A stretch of 64,000 nt of DNA from Geodermatophilus telluris. GTDB taxonomy: Bacteria; Actinomycetota; Actinomycetes; Mycobacteriales; Geodermatophilaceae. Below, piece after piece: positions 28,638 through 38,608 of the stretch (position 1 is its first letter; each line of letters opens with the position of its first letter). Under the pieces are notes generated by a model. The model saw only the letters and a program-made list of their open reading frames with translations. It had not been told where the DNA came from and ran no database searches. The DNA is taken from contig NZ_FMZF01000001.1 in assembly GCF_900102745.1 (NCBI RefSeq), positions 806,001-870,000 on the forward strand, written 5' to 3'. A program made the translations under genes and the position numbers.

Positions 28638-28692
28638 GTCGTCCCGGCCGCGGCGCTGACCAGCGGATTGGTTGCACCGCGCACCCACCAGG

Positions 28693-28698
28693 CACCAT
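28693..28698 (+). promoter_or_regulatory. Leaderless -10 box of the CynX/NimT-like gene
   Basis: CACCAT, six bases, then GTG at 28705. A TTGGTT at 28668 with a 19-base spacer is a possible -35. Confidence 0.45.
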
Positions 28699-28704
28699 CG
28701 GGGG

Positions 28705-29985
28705 GTGACCCGCACCGCCCCCCTCCCCACCAGCACCCCGCCGGCCGCCGCGGACCGGCGTCGCGGGCTGGTCCTCGTGGCGGTGGCCATCGTGCTCACC
28801 GCCACCAACCTGCGGACGGCGGTGGCCTCGGTGGGGCCGGTCCTCCAGGAGCTCGAGCGCGGCCTCGGCGTCTCCAGTGCGGCGGCCGGTGTGGTCACCA
28901 CGATGCCGGTGGTCTGCTTCGCCGCGATCGGCTTCGCCGGGCCGCCGCTGGCCGCCCGGTTCCGCGACGCGCACGTGCTCGCCGGGGCGCTGCTGACCAT
29001 GGCGGCCGGGCTGGTGCTGCGCGCCGTCGTCGACTCCTTCCCGCTGTTCCTCGCCGGGACGGCGCTGGCGATGGTCGGCGGGGCGCTGGGCAACGTGCTG
29101 CTGCCCGGCCTGGTGAAGCGCTGGTTCCCCGAGCGCACCGGCCTGCTGGTGGGCGCCTACAGCGCCGCGATGGCCATCGGCGGCGCCGTCGCCGCGACCG
29201 CCACCGCGCCGATCGCCGCGGCCGCGGGCCCCGAGGGCTGGCGCTGGGCGCTCGGCGTCTGGGCGGTGCTGGCGCTGCTCGCGGCGCTGCCGTGGGCGTT
29301 CACCCCGCACCACGCGGGCGCCTCGCGCGGCAACCACCGCGCCGTCCGGCTCGGCCCGCTGTGGCGCAGCCCCACGGCGCTGGTCCTCGCGCTGTTCTTC
29401 GGGCTGCAGGCGACCCAGGCCTACGTCGTCATGGGCTGGTCGGCGCAGTACCTGCGCGACGCCGGGCTCAGCGCCGCGACGGCGGGCCTGCTGCTCGGGA
29501 TCAACTCGGTGGTCGTCGTCCCGGTCAACGCCGTCGCCCCCGCGCTCACCGTGCGCCAGCGGCTGCAGCGGCCGCTGCTGCTGGGCTTCATGGCCTGCTA
29601 CGTCGTCGGCTGGGGCGGGCTGTGGCTGGCCCCGCGCAGCGTGCCGTGGCTGTGGATGTCGATCCTGGCCCTGGGCATGGGGACGTTCAGCATGGTGCTC
29701 GCGCTCATCGGCGTCCGCGCCCGGACGCCGGAGACCACCGCGGCGCTGTCCACGTTCACCCAGGGCTGGGGCTACGTGCTGGCCGCCGCCGGCCCGCTGC
29801 TCGTGGGCGTGCTGCGCGACGTCACCGGCGGCTACACCGGCATGTTCTGGCTGGTCGCGGCGACCACGGTGGGACTCACGGTCACCGGCTGGCTGGCCAC
29901 CCGCCCGCGCACCGTCGACGACGAGCTGCCCGGCTGGTCGCCCGCGGCGGTCAGTCCGGCAGCGGCCGGGTCTCCGCGCGACTGA
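28705..29985 (+). CDS. MFS transporter, CynX/NimT family
   Basis: A 426-residue porter with about 12 transmembrane helices. The motif [15 protein letters not shown] at the first helix and [16 protein letters not shown] are typical of the CynX/NimT (cyanate/nitroimidazole) group. The substrate is unknown. GTG at 28705 is chosen for its -10 box; an earlier in-frame start would add residues of no family likeness. Its last 35 bases overlap the 3' end of dcd on the other strand, an unusually tight convergent pair. Confidence 0.88.
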   Translation: MTRTAPLPTSTPPAAADRRRGLVLVAVAIVLTATNLRTAVASVGPVLQELERGLGVSSAAAGVVTTMPVVCFAAIGFAGPPLAARFRDAHVLAGALLTMAAGLVLRAVVDSFPLFLAGTALAMVGGALGNVLLPGLVKRWFPERTGLLVGAYSAAMAIGGAVAATATAPIAAAAGPEGWRWALGVWAVLALLAALPWAFTPHHAGASRGNHRAVRLGPLWRSPTALVLALFFGLQATQAYVVMGWSAQYLRDAGLSAATAGLLLGINSVVVVPVNAVAPALTVRQRLQRPLLLGFMACYVVGWGGLWLAPRSVPWLWMSILALGMGTFSMVLALIGVRARTPETTAALSTFTQGWGYVLAAAGPLLVGVLRDVTGGYTGMFWLVAATTVGLTVTGWLATRPRTVDDELPGWSPAAVSPAAAGSPRD

Positions 29986-30541
29986 AGTTGCGGTAGGACC
30001 GCGACGGCGTGGGGCCGCGCTGGTCCTGGTAGCGCGAGCCGTACACCGCCGAGCCGTAGGGGTGCTCGGCGGCCGAGGTCAGCCGGAACAGGCACAGCTG
30101 GCCGATCTTCATCCCCGGCCACAGCGTGATCGGCAGGTTCGCCACGTTGGACAGCTCCAGCGTGATGTGCCCGGTGAAGCCCGGGTCGACGAAGCCCGCC
30201 GTCGAGTGGGTGAGCAGGCCGAGGCGGCCCAGCGAGCTCTTGCCCTCCAGCCGCGCGGCGAGGTCGTCGGGGATCGAGACCACCTCGAGCGTCGACCCGA
30301 GCACGAACTCCCCGGGGTGCAGCACGAACGGCTCGTCGCCGTCGGGCTCCACGAGCGTGGTCAGGTCGTCCTGCTGCTGCGCCGGGTCGATGTGGGTGTA
30401 GCGGGCGTTGTTGAAGACCCGGAAGTAGCGGTCGAGCCGGACGTCGATGCTCGAGGGCTGCACCAGCCCCGCGTCGTGCGGTTCGATGCCGAGCCGCCCC
30501 TCGGCGATCGCGGCGCGGATGTCGCGGTCGGACAGCAGCAT
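29951..30541 (-). CDS. dcd: dCTP deaminase (probably bifunctional deaminase/dUTPase)
   Basis: Makes dUMP or dUTP from dCTP for thymidylate synthesis. The 196 residues start [12 protein letters not shown] and contain [30 protein letters not shown] and the C-terminal RGPTPSRSY, nearly as in Mycobacterium tuberculosis, whose enzyme is bifunctional (dCTP to dUMP). The ATG at 30541 is fixed by the family start and by a TAGACT -10 box seven bases upstream. Its 3' end overlaps the convergent MFS gene by 35 bp. Confidence 0.95.
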   Translation of the reverse strand: MLLSDRDIRAAIAEGRLGIEPHDAGLVQPSSIDVRLDRYFRVFNNARYTHIDPAQQQDDLTTLVEPDGDEPFVLHPGEFVLGSTLEVVSIPDDLAARLEGKSSLGRLGLLTHSTAGFVDPGFTGHITLELSNVANLPITLWPGMKIGQLCLFRLTSAAEHPYGSAVYGSRYQDQRGPTPSRSYRNFSRAETRPLPD

Positions 30542-30548
30542 GGCGCGG

Positions 30549-30554
30549 AGTCTA
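30549..30554 (-). promoter_or_regulatory. Leaderless -10 box of dcd
   Basis: TAGACT, seven bases (CCGCGCC), ATG on the minus strand. The seven-base spacer is identical to that of pyrE. Confidence 0.6.
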
Positions 30555-30692
30555 GGGAGGCCGGCCTCATCCTCCCGGGTCAGACCCGGTGCCCGCTCCC
30601 TCCGCCCGGCCGGCCCGCGTGCCGATGCCGTCCCGCCGGCCCGTCGGGGGCCGGCGTCGCCCGGGCGCGCTCCCGGGCCGGGAGGAGGGGAC

Positions 30693-33434
30693 GTGTCGAC
30701 CCTGAGGAGGCGCACCCAGGCGGGTGTGCTGGTGACGGCCCTGGTCGCCGGCTACGCGGGAGCGGCGGCCTACACGGCGCTGGCCGCACCCGCCGTGGCG
30801 GTCGCCGGGGACTTCGGTCCCGGTGACGGGCTGACCCGCTACGTGGTCACGGCCACGACCGGGGACGCCGCCGGGCTGCTGGACCCGCTGGCCGCGCTGG
30901 AGGGCGTGGCCAACGTGCAGCGGCTCAGCGACGGCCGGGCCCTGGTGGCGACCGGCTCGCTCGACGAGGACGACCTGGCCGCCGTCGCCGGCGTGGCCAC
31001 GGTCGAGCCCTCCCCCACCGCCGAGGTGTTCGGCACGGTCAGCGACCCGCTGGTGCCCGGCTACGGCTGGCACCTGGACAACACCGGCCGCAACGCCCCG
31101 GGGCAGACGGCCGTCCCCGACGCCGACACCGACGCCCCCGACGGCTGGGCCGGAGGCCGCGGCTCGGGCGTGGTCGTCGCCGTCGTCGACACCGGGTACG
31201 ACTCCGACCACGAGGACCTCGCCGGCGCGCTGTGGACCGACCCGGCCGAGGGGTGCGGCACCCTCGACACCGACCGCGACGGCCGGGCCGGCGACTGCCA
31301 CGGCTGGAACTTCACGACCAACTCGCCCGACGTCGACAACGGCGCCAACGGCAGCCACGGCGCGAGCGTCGCCGGGACCATCGCCGCCCGCGCGGACAAC
31401 GCCCGCGGCGGCGCCGGCATCGCGCCCGAGGTGTCGATCATGCCGCTCGTCGTGGGCAGCGGGAGCGGGGTCGACGTCCTGCTGGGCGCCGAGGCCATCC
31501 GCTACGCCGCCGACCACGGCGCCGACGTCGTCAACGCCTCCTGGGGCGGCCAGCTCTCCGGCTGGCCGCTGGAGGTGCTGCGCTCCGCGGTGGCCTACGC
31601 CGGGTCCAAGGGCGTGCTGGTCGTCGTCGCCGCGGGCAACGACTCCGCCGACCGCGACCGCAGCCCGGTCTACCCGGCCAACCTCACCGAGCCCAACGTC
31701 ATCACCGTCGGCTCGAGCACCGCGGCCGACACGGTGAGCTCCTTCTCCGCCTACGGCGCCACCGCGGTCGACCTGTTCGCCCCGGGCAGCCGGGTGCTGT
31801 CCACCTGGAACGACGGCGGCTACCGCCTCGTGGACGGCACCTCCTTCGCCTCGCCGCTCGTCGCGGGCGCCGCGGCCCTCTACCGGGCCGCGCTGCCCGA
31901 CGCCACGGCCGCGCAGCTGCGCCAGGCGCTGCTCGAGGACGTCGACCCGGTGGTGGCCTTCCGCGGCCGCTCGGTCACCGGCGGCCGGCTCTCGGTCGCC
32001 GGCCTGGCCGACGCCGGCCTGGGGGCGGTCGACTACGCCTTCTCCGCGATGACGGCACCCGCCGGCGTGGTGGCCCCGCGGGTCGCGGTGACCGGCACGG
32101 CCGCGCCCGGCTCCTTCGCCGTCACCCTGGGCCTCGGCATGCTGCACGAGGGGACCGTGTGGGCCGTGGCCGACGTGCCCGTCGTGCTCGACGGCGCCAC
32201 CGTGACCACGGACGACGCGGGCCAGGCGACCTTCGCCCTCGGCGCCCGCAGCACCCTGGGCGGCCTCACGCTGTCCCCCACCCTGCCGCTGACCGACGGG
32301 CGGTACGTGCTCACCGTCCAGCTCACCCGCGACGGGGTGCCGCTCGGCACCACCCGGGCAGCTCCGCTGCTGGTCGGCACGGAGGTCCCGGCCGGTCCGG
32401 GCACGGGCGGCGGCCAGGACGGAGCCGGCACCCCCGACCCGGGGACCGGCCCGGGCTCCCTGCCCGGCACCACCCCGGGGACCACGCCCGGCACCGCCCC
32501 GGGGACCCCGCCGGACAGCGGTTCCGGCAGCACGCCCGGCACGCCGCCCACGACGCCGCCGGGCACCTCGCCGGACGGCGGCGCCGGGACCGGCCCGGGG
32601 ACCGGCTCCCCGGACGCCGGCTCCCCCGACACCGGCGCGACCCCGGGCACGGGGGACCCCGGCTCGGACGGCTCCGGCGGCTCGGGCGGCTCCGGCGGCT
32701 CGGGCGGCTCGGGCGGCTCGGGCGGCTCGGGCGGCTCCGGCGGCTCGGGTGGGCCCGACACCGGCGACGGTGCCGGCACGCCCGACACCGACAACGGCTC
32801 GGGCACCGGCGACCCGGGCTCCGGCGGCTCGGGCGGCTCCGGCGGGACCGCCCCGGAGCCCGGCGGCGGCACGGTGACCTACCCGGAGGTGGGCCTCTTC
32901 CGGATCACCTCGGTCAGCCCGGTGCGAGTCGACGTGAGCGGCGGCACCCAGGTGCGGATCACCGGTCTGGCGCTGCCCACCGGCGCCCGGGTCCTCGTCG
33001 GGGGCACGGCGGCCGGGCAGGTGGTGCGCTCCTCGACCACCGAGCTGGTCTTCCGCACCCCGGCGCGCGCCGCCGGCCGGCACGACCTCGCGGTGTTCGC
33101 GCCCGACGGCCGGTCCCAGGTGCTCGACGACGTGCTGGAGTTCGTCGCCGCCGGCGCCACGCCGCCGGCGGACACCCCCGCCCCGGGGGACGCCGGCACC
33201 GACCCGGGCACCGCCCCCGCGCCGGGCACGCCGGCGCCGGCGCCGGCCACGCCGCCGACCACGCCGGTCCCGGGCACCCCGCCGGGCAACGGTGCCTCCC
33301 CGACGCCGCCGAGCACCGCCACCGGCCCCGGTGGCCAGCGGCTGGTGCGCTCGGCCCGCCTCGCCGCGCTCCCCGCGTCGGTGTGGACGCAGGACTGCTC
33401 GTCGTCCTGCCGGGGCGTCGTCCTGGGCGCCTGA
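30693..33434 (+). CDS. Secreted subtilisin-like serine protease with TIG domain
   Basis: A 913-residue exported S8 protease. Residues 1 to about 38 form a signal peptide. The N-terminal part (about 45-115) may be a propeptide. The catalytic triad is Asp166 ([14 protein letters not shown]), His222 ([11 protein letters not shown]) and Ser384 ([13 protein letters not shown]). A beta-rich region follows, then a Pro/Gly/Thr-rich linker with a (GSG)9 tract at about 660-686, an IPT/TIG domain (about 735-819, [21 protein letters not shown]), and a second Pro-rich tail ending in a short CSSSC segment. GTG at 30693 has a perfect GGAGGAGGGG site. No sortase signal is seen. It stands alone and probably digests external protein. 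Confidence 0.9.
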   Translation: MSTLRRRTQAGVLVTALVAGYAGAAAYTALAAPAVAVAGDFGPGDGLTRYVVTATTGDAAGLLDPLAALEGVANVQRLSDGRALVATGSLDEDDLAAVAGVATVEPSPTAEVFGTVSDPLVPGYGWHLDNTGRNAPGQTAVPDADTDAPDGWAGGRGSGVVVAVVDTGYDSDHEDLAGALWTDPAEGCGTLDTDRDGRAGDCHGWNFTTNSPDVDNGANGSHGASVAGTIAARADNARGGAGIAPEVSIMPLVVGSGSGVDVLLGAEAIRYAADHGADVVNASWGGQLSGWPLEVLRSAVAYAGSKGVLVVVAAGNDSADRDRSPVYPANLTEPNVITVGSSTAADTVSSFSAYGATAVDLFAPGSRVLSTWNDGGYRLVDGTSFASPLVAGAAALYRAALPDATAAQLRQALLEDVDPVVAFRGRSVTGGRLSVAGLADAGLGAVDYAFSAMTAPAGVVAPRVAVTGTAAPGSFAVTLGLGMLHEGTVWAVADVPVVLDGATVTTDDAGQATFALGARSTLGGLTLSPTLPLTDGRYVLTVQLTRDGVPLGTTRAAPLLVGTEVPAGPGTGGGQDGAGTPDPGTGPGSLPGTTPGTTPGTAPGTPPDSGSGSTPGTPPTTPPGTSPDGGAGTGPGTGSPDAGSPDTGATPGTGDPGSDGSGGSGGSGGSGGSGGSGGSGGSGGSGGPDTGDGAGTPDTDNGSGTGDPGSGGSGGSGGTAPEPGGGTVTYPEVGLFRITSVSPVRVDVSGGTQVRITGLALPTGARVLVGGTAAGQVVRSSTTELVFRTPARAAGRHDLAVFAPDGRSQVLDDVLEFVAAGATPPADTPAPGDAGTDPGTAPAPGTPAPAPATPPTTPVPGTPPGNGASPTPPSTATGPGGQRLVRSARLAALPASVWTQDCSSSCRGVVLGA
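32670..32750 (+). repeat. Nine tandem 9-bp units inside the protease gene
   Basis: GGCTCSGGC repeated nine times, the last unit varied in its final base, coding for Gly-Ser-Gly triplets in the linker. Such in-frame microsatellites may vary in copy number between strains. Confidence 0.85.
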
Positions 33435-33482
33435 GGTCCCGGGCCGGACCGGGGGCCCCGCGCCCCCGGTCCGGCCGGGACC
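33435..33482 (+). terminator. Hairpin terminator after the protease gene
   Basis: Arms of about 20 bases (GGTCCCGGGCCGGACC..., one bulged base) directly after the stop codon, loop CCCCGCG. Confidence 0.65.
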
Positions 33483-33490
33483 TTGGTCCC
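33477..33490. promoter_or_regulatory. Palindrome resembling a DevR/OsdR box
   Basis: GGGACCTTGGTCCC is a perfect 14-base palindrome, 82 bp before the PAS gene start. It matches the box before uspA (44498) in 13 of 14 bases. It partly overlaps the terminator arm, so it may be structural only. Confidence 0.4.
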
Positions 33491-33571
33491 GACCTGACGG
33501 GCTCGACTGACGTCCGCCCACCCGCCTGCCGATAGCCGGGGCACGACCGACCAGAGGCAGGAGGACACCGC

Positions 33572-34150
33572 GTGCTGGACACCACCCCGCGGACGACCGC
33601 ACGACGGGACACGCGCCCACCGGTCCGCCCGACCGGGGAGGAGCGCACCTTCTCGGCGGAGGAGCTCATCGTGTCCAAGACCGACCCGCGCGGGGTGATC
33701 ACCTACGCCAACGACGTCTTCCTCCGCGTCGGCGCCTACACCCTCGACGAGGTCATCGGGCAGCCGCACAACCTGATCCGGCACCCCGACATGCCGCGCG
33801 CGGTCTTCGAGCTGCTGTGGGACACCCTGGCCGCCCGCCAGGAGCTGTTCGCCTACATCGTCAACCTCGCCGCCGACGGCGCCCACTACTGGGTGCTGGC
33901 GCACGTGACGCCGTCCTACGGCGCCGACGGCTCGGTCGTGGGCTACCACTCCAACCGCCGCAGGCCCTCCCGGCGTGCGCTCGACCGCGTCCGGCCCCTC
34001 TACGAGCAGCTGCTCGCCGAGGAGCGCCGCCACCCCAACGCCCGCGCCGCCGTCACCGCCTCCTCGGCACTGCTCGAGCAGCTCGTCGCCCGGCAGGCCG
34101 CGTCCTACGAGGACCTCGTCTGGACGATCGTCACCGAGGAGGAGAACTGA
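33572..34150 (+). CDS. Aer-like PAS sensor protein
   Basis: A 192-residue soluble protein with one PAS domain of the Aer energy-taxis class (about 28-130): [61 protein letters not shown]. Such domains bind FAD or heme to sense redox state or oxygen; the cofactor cannot be told here. A helical C-terminus follows. GTG at 33572 has a GGCAGGAGG site. Only one base separates its stop from the chemoreceptor gene, so together they look like an Aer receptor split in two polypeptides. Confidence 0.88.
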   Translation: MLDTTPRTTARRDTRPPVRPTGEERTFSAEELIVSKTDPRGVITYANDVFLRVGAYTLDEVIGQPHNLIRHPDMPRAVFELLWDTLAARQELFAYIVNLAADGAHYWVLAHVTPSYGADGSVVGYHSNRRRPSRRALDRVRPLYEQLLAEERRHPNARAAVTASSALLEQLVARQAASYEDLVWTIVTEEEN

Positions 34151-34151
34151 C

Positions 34152-35099
34152 GTGGGCCGCTCCCGGAACCGCGACGCCGACGAGCTCGCCGTCCACCGCG
34201 CCTTCGTGCGCCGCCTGACCGAGACCTGCGAGGCGGCCGCCCGCGGTGACCTCGAGGCCCGCGCCGTCCCCGTCGAGGGCTCCGACGCCGTCGCCGAGCT
34301 GGTCGCGCTGCAGCACGGCGTCAACCGCACCCTCGACGTCAGCGACGCCTTCGTCCGCGAGTCGCGCGCCGCGCTCGCCTCGGCCGCCGAGGGCCGCTTC
34401 CACCGCAAGGTGCTGCTCACCGGGCTCCAGGGCGCCTACCGGCAGGCGGCCACCGACATCAACGCCGCGCGCGACGCCATGCAGCAGACCGCCGGCCGGG
34501 TCACCGAGGCCCAGATCTCGCGCCTGCGGCTGGCCGACGACTTCGAGTCCGTCGTCCTGGCGATGAGCGAGCAGGTGGCGACGGCGGCCACGGAGATGAG
34601 CGCGTCGGCTGCGGGCCTGACGACGGCGGCCGAGGCGGCCGCGTCCGAGGTCGGCAACGCGACCGAGACCCTCGCCTCCCTCACCCGGACCTCGGCCGAG
34701 ATCCGCCAGGTCATCGCGCTCATCGAGTCGGTGGCCGCGCAGACCCGGCTGCTCGCGCTCAACGCCACCATCGAGGCGGCCCGCGCCGGCGAGGCGGGCA
34801 AGGGCTTCGCCGTGGTCGCCTCCGAGGTCAAGGACCTCGCCGACCAGACCGCGCAGGCGACCGAGCGGGTCACCGCCCAGGTGGAGGCGATCCGGGCGGC
34901 CTGCGACGACGTCACCGCGGTGATGGGGACGGTCGGCACCACGGTGGCCGACATGAACGGCCTGGTGGACGGCATCGCCGCGGCCGTCGACGGGTCCGCG
35001 TCCCTGGGCGCGACGGCCACCGACGTCACCGGCCTGTCCCAGATGGCCGAGAAGCTGCGGTCCGAGGCGACCGGCTTCCTGGCCGAGATGCGCCGCTGA
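34152..35099 (+). CDS. Soluble methyl-accepting chemotaxis protein
   Basis: A 315-residue chemoreceptor signalling protein with no transmembrane segment. Residues 1 to about 125 are helical and may hold a HAMP-like region ([20 protein letters not shown]). The rest is the MCP signalling hairpin with the highly conserved tip [18 protein letters not shown], then [17 protein letters not shown], which contacts CheA/CheW. The helices are short, and no CheR/CheB docking tail is seen. GTG at 34152 immediately follows the PAS gene. No cheA, cheW or cheY lies in the window. Input is probably the upstream PAS protein. Confidence 0.9.
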   Translation: MGRSRNRDADELAVHRAFVRRLTETCEAAARGDLEARAVPVEGSDAVAELVALQHGVNRTLDVSDAFVRESRAALASAAEGRFHRKVLLTGLQGAYRQAATDINAARDAMQQTAGRVTEAQISRLRLADDFESVVLAMSEQVATAATEMSASAAGLTTAAEAAASEVGNATETLASLTRTSAEIRQVIALIESVAAQTRLLALNATIEAARAGEAGKGFAVVASEVKDLADQTAQATERVTAQVEAIRAACDDVTAVMGTVGTTVADMNGLVDGIAAAVDGSASLGATATDVTGLSQMAEKLRSEATGFLAEMRR

Positions 35100-35248
35100 G
35101 CCCGGTGCCGACCGACGCAGGCCCCGGCGGGCTCCCGGCGCCCGCGGGTACCGTGGCCGCCAGTGCGGCGGCCGGTCGGCCGCCTGGTCCTGATGCCGGG
35201 CGGGTCCGCCCCGGCCTGCGCGCGGGGAGGGTCGTCCTGGAGGTGCCC

Positions 35249-37924
35249 GTGCCCGCGGATCCCGCCGTGGGCCCCGACACCGGGAGCGTCTTCGCCGGCG
35301 GCGGCGAGAACGGCCGGCTGATGGCCGCCTTCGACTGGTCGACGACGCCGGTCGGGCCGGTGGAGCGCTGGCCGGCCGCCCTGCGCCACGCCGTCCGCAC
35401 GGTGCTGGCCTCGCGCTTCCCGATGATCCTGACCTGGGGACCGCGGTACACGCAGTTCTACAACGACGCCTACGCCACCCTCATCGGCGCCAAGCACCCC
35501 GCCGCGATCGGCGAGGACCTGCGGGTGACCCTCGCCGAGGGGTGGGCGGCGCTGCAGGAACCGGTCGAGCACGCCATGGCCACCCGCGAGGCGTCCTGGA
35601 TCCCCCAGCTGCTGCTCCTGCTCGAGCGCGCCGGCTACCGCGAGGAGACCTACTTCACCGTCTCCCACGCCCCCGCCTTCGGCGACGCGGGTGAGGTCGC
35701 CGGCATGCACGCGGTGTGCACCGAGGTGACCCGCCAGGTGGTCGCCGAGCGGCGCCAGCGGCTGCTGCACGCGGTGTCCACCGCCGCCGGCCGGCGGGAG
35801 GACGAGCGCGACCTCGCCGTCCGGGTCTGCCGCGCGCTGGACGACGGCCTGCTCGACGTCCCCCTCGCCGCCGTCTACCTCACCGGGGACGACGGCGGGC
35901 GGCTGCACCGGGCCGCGGTCACCGGGGTGGACGCGGAGCGGCTGCCCGCCGTCGCCGCGACCGCCGGGGAGCTGGCCACGGTGGACGTCGCCGGCCTCGG
36001 CGTCCCCGGTGGTCCGTTCGGCGACCCGGTCACCGACGCGGTCGTGCTCCCGCTGTCGGGCGGGTCCGGCCGCGAGCCGGTGGGCGCGCTGCTGGTGGGC
36101 GTGACCCCCAACCGGGCGCTGGACGCCGAGTACCGCACCTTCCACGAGCTGCTGGCCGGACAGGTGGCCGGCGCCGTCGTCGACGCGCGGGCCTACGCCG
36201 CCGAGCGCGCCCGCGCCGAGGCCCTGGCCGAGCTCGACCGCGCCAAGACCACCTTCTTCTCCGACGTCAGCCACGAGCTGCGCACCCCGCTGACCCTCCT
36301 GCTGGCGCCGATCACCGACGCCCTGACCGACGCGGGCGGCGAGCTGCCGCCCGCCGTGCGCGACCAGCTGGCCCTCGCGCTGCGCAACGGCCAGCGGCTC
36401 AAGCGGCTGGTCGACGACCTGCTGGAGTTCGTCAGCATCGAGTCCGGCCGGACGGCGGCCGTCCGGGTCGAGACCGACCTGGCCACCGCCACCGCCGAGC
36501 TGGCCGGCGTCCTGCGCGCCGCCGCCGAGCGGGCCGGGCTCACCCTCACCGTCGACTGCCCGCCGCTGCCGCGCCCGGCCGCCGTCGACCCGCGGATGTG
36601 GGAGAAGGTCGTCCTCAACCTGGTCGCCAACGCGGTCAAGTACACCTTCGTCGGCGGGATCACCGTCTCGCTGCGCGCCCAGGGCGACGAGGTCGTCCTG
36701 CGCGTCTCCGACACCGGCGTGGGCATCCCCGCCGCCGAGCTGCCCGCGCTCTTCGAGCGCTTCCACCGGGTCACCGACTCCCCCGCCCGCAGCCGGGAGG
36801 GCACTGGCCTGGGCCTGGCGCTGGTGCGCGAGCTGGCCGCACTGCACGGCGGCACGGCCGACGTCGAGAGCGAGCCCGGGGTGGGCAGCACCTTCACCGT
36901 GCGGCTGCCCTTCGGCGAGCCCGACACCACCGCCGTCCCGCTGCCGGGAACGGCCGCCGTCCGCGGCGCCGCGCTGACCCCCTGGGACGACGGCCCGACC
37001 TGGTCCGACCGCCCGGCCGCCCACGACGGCGTCCTGGGCACCGTGCTCGTCGTCGACGACAACGCCGACATGCGCGCCTACCTGACCCGACTGCTGTCCC
37101 CGTCCTGGACGGTGCGGACGGCGCCCGACGGCGAGGAGGCGTTGCGCGAGGTGGCCCGCGCGCGGCCGGACGTCGTGCTGACCGACGTGATGATGCCCGG
37201 CGTCGACGGCTTCGGGCTGCTGCGGGCGCTGCGCGCCGACCCGGGCACCGGCGCCGTCCCGGTCGTCATGCTCACCGCCCGAGCCGGGCAGGAGGCGGCC
37301 GTCGAGGGCTTCGACGCCGGCGTCGACGACTACCTGGCCAAGCCCTTCGAGTCCGCGGAGCTGCTCGGCCGGCTGCGCGCGGTGCTCGAGCGCTCCCGCG
37401 GCCGCCGCGAGCCCGCGCCCCCGGCCCCGGCCCCGGCCCCGGCCCCGGCAGGCCACCCGGCGCCGCGGCCGCCCCGCCCCCGGGACGAACGGGTCACCCC
37501 CACCGTCCCCGCCCCGGTCAAGTCCGCCACCGCGTCGGCGACCGTGTGGCGCTTCCCGTCCACCCGCGCGTCCATCCCGCCGCTGCGGCGCCGGCTGCGC
37601 GCGCTGCTCGCCGACGCCGGGCTCGACGAGGACCGCGCCTACGACCTCGTCCTGGCCGCCTGCGAGGCCGCCACCAACGCCGTCGAGCACGCCCAGGACC
37701 CGACCGAGCCGTTCGTCGACGTGCGGGTGGCGGTGGACGACGACGCCGTCGAGATCGCCGTCCGCGACCACGGCCAGTGGCGCGAGCGGACCGCGAGCAT
37801 GGACCGCGGCCGCGGGTCGATGCTCATGAGCGCCGTCGCCGACGTGGTGGCGACCCCGGGTCCGGACGGCACGACGGTCGTGATCCGCAGCCCGCGCCCC
37901 TCCGACGGGGGCACCGCGGCCTGA
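35249..37924 (+). CDS. Hybrid sensor kinase with REC and C-terminal RsbW-like anti-sigma domain
   Basis: An 891-residue multi-domain protein: a PAS-like N-terminus (ILTWGPRYTQFYNDAYATL), a GAF-like region (about 170-320), HisKA with His342 in DVSHELRTPLTLL, HATPase_c (NLVANAVKYT, DTGVGIP, GTGLGLALV), a receiver domain with phosphoacceptor Asp646 in VLTDVMMPGVDGF and DYLAKPF, a Pro/Ala-rich linker, and an RsbW-like HATPase (EAATNAVEHAQD near 805, RGRGSMLM). It can probably autophosphorylate, pass phosphate to its own REC, and act as a partner-switch kinase. GTG at 35249 has GGAGG just upstream; GTG 35105, six bases after the chemoreceptor stop, would add 48 residues. Likely same operon as the PAS and MCP genes. 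Confidence 0.88.
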   Translation: MPADPAVGPDTGSVFAGGGENGRLMAAFDWSTTPVGPVERWPAALRHAVRTVLASRFPMILTWGPRYTQFYNDAYATLIGAKHPAAIGEDLRVTLAEGWAALQEPVEHAMATREASWIPQLLLLLERAGYREETYFTVSHAPAFGDAGEVAGMHAVCTEVTRQVVAERRQRLLHAVSTAAGRREDERDLAVRVCRALDDGLLDVPLAAVYLTGDDGGRLHRAAVTGVDAERLPAVAATAGELATVDVAGLGVPGGPFGDPVTDAVVLPLSGGSGREPVGALLVGVTPNRALDAEYRTFHELLAGQVAGAVVDARAYAAERARAEALAELDRAKTTFFSDVSHELRTPLTLLLAPITDALTDAGGELPPAVRDQLALALRNGQRLKRLVDDLLEFVSIESGRTAAVRVETDLATATAELAGVLRAAAERAGLTLTVDCPPLPRPAAVDPRMWEKVVLNLVANAVKYTFVGGITVSLRAQGDEVVLRVSDTGVGIPAAELPALFERFHRVTDSPARSREGTGLGLALVRELAALHGGTADVESEPGVGSTFTVRLPFGEPDTTAVPLPGTAAVRGAALTPWDDGPTWSDRPAAHDGVLGTVLVVDDNADMRAYLTRLLSPSWTVRTAPDGEEALREVARARPDVVLTDVMMPGVDGFGLLRALRADPGTGAVPVVMLTARAGQEAAVEGFDAGVDDYLAKPFESAELLGRLRAVLERSRGRREPAPPAPAPAPAPAGHPAPRPPRPRDERVTPTVPAPVKSATASATVWRFPSTRASIPPLRRRLRALLADAGLDEDRAYDLVLAACEAATNAVEHAQDPTEPFVDVRVAVDDDAVEIAVRDHGQWRERTASMDRGRGSMLMSAVADVVATPGPDGTTVVIRSPRPSDGGTAA

Positions 37925-37969
37925 CCGGCGCCGCGGCTTGCTACGCTGGCGGACGGCTCCAGGGCCACC

Positions 37970-38040
37970 GCGGGTGTAGTTCAATGGCAGAACATCAGCT
38001 TCCCAAGCTGACAGTGGGGGTTCGATTCCCCTCACCCGCT
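37970..38040 (+). tRNA. tRNA-Gly (anticodon CCC)
   Basis: The 71-nt sequence folds as a cloverleaf: acceptor GCGGGTG/CACCCGC with discriminator T, D arm in GTTCAATGGCAGAAC, anticodon stem TCAGC/GCTGA with loop TTCCCAA (anticodon CCC at 38002-38004), and a T arm with GGTTCGATTCC. CCA is not encoded. It reads GGG codons. Confidence 0.95.
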
Positions 38041-38195
38041 CCCATCCGAGACGTCACCCACGCGCTCGCCCCGGTCCTGGACCTCTGCCCCCCCCGGTCG
38101 ACCGCTGGGTATGGGGTCCGCCGCTGTCGCGAGCCCGCCGGGGACACCGCGGGACACTGCCCGAGCAGCTCGGAGGCCGTGGCAGCCTCTGGGAG

Positions 38196-38459
38196 GTGAC
38201 CAGCTGGAGCATCGCCCTCGCCGTTGCTGCCGCGGTGCTCGGCCTGGCCGGCCTGACGATGAGCGTCCTCGGCTACCTCGACATCCAGCGCGAGAAGGCG
38301 AAGCCCAGCACCTGGCACGACGTCGGCGAGATCCGTGAGTTGATCGGCGACTCCGTGGTCGGCGCGAACTTGTGGCGGACGTACCTGGCGGTGGGCCTCA
38401 CCGCGGCCAGCGTCGTGGTCGGCGCCGCGAGCAGCATCACGGGGAGCTTGGCCAACTGA
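38196..38459 (+). CDS. Small membrane protein of unknown function
   Basis: An 87-residue protein with two predicted transmembrane helices (SIALAVAAAVLGLAGLTMSVL and AVGLTAASVVVGAASSI) joined by a charged loop. The GTG overlaps a GGGAGG ribosome site. Base composition is less GC-rich than in the neighbours. It lies just behind tRNA-Gly, a usual insertion point for foreign DNA, and no relative was recognised. The flanks 38041-38195 and 38460-38608 hold no gene I can support. Confidence 0.55.
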   Translation: MTSWSIALAVAAAVLGLAGLTMSVLGYLDIQREKAKPSTWHDVGEIRELIGDSVVGANLWRTYLAVGLTAASVVVGAASSITGSLAN

Positions 38460-38596
38460 GACGTCAGCAGGCCCACGAGGCACATGGCGACCGGCCTGTT
38501 GACCGATTGACGGCAGAGGTGCTGACTTCACCGACGACTCGAGCTGGCCCCGTCCCCACACGCTCCTCACCTGCGGAAACTGTCGTACCCGGGTCG

Positions 38597-38602
38597 TAGG
38601 TT
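38597..38602 (+). promoter_or_regulatory. Leaderless -10 box of the HNH nuclease gene
   Basis: TAGGTT, six bases (CGGTTC), then GTG at 38609. Confidence 0.55.
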
Positions 38603-38608
38603 CGGTTC

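Noticed and set aside
32670-32750. Regular 9-bp repeats considered as a CRISPR-like array
   Set aside because: Units are contiguous with no spacers and code in frame for Gly-Ser-Gly.
30567-33620. Long open frame (over 1000 codons) on the minus strand opposite the protease gene
   Set aside because: Antisense frames stay open in DNA with GC-rich third positions; its translation is low-complexity Arg/Gly/Ala with no domain, while the plus strand encodes a clear subtilase.
34436-38035. A 1199-codon minus-strand frame across the chemoreceptor and kinase genes
   Set aside because: It covers several intact plus-strand domains and the tRNA, and has no recognisable motif.
37970-38608. Attachment-site duplication of the tRNA-Gly 3' end
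   Set aside because: I searched by eye for the T-arm and acceptor sequence downstream to the window end and found no second copy; no integrase gene either.
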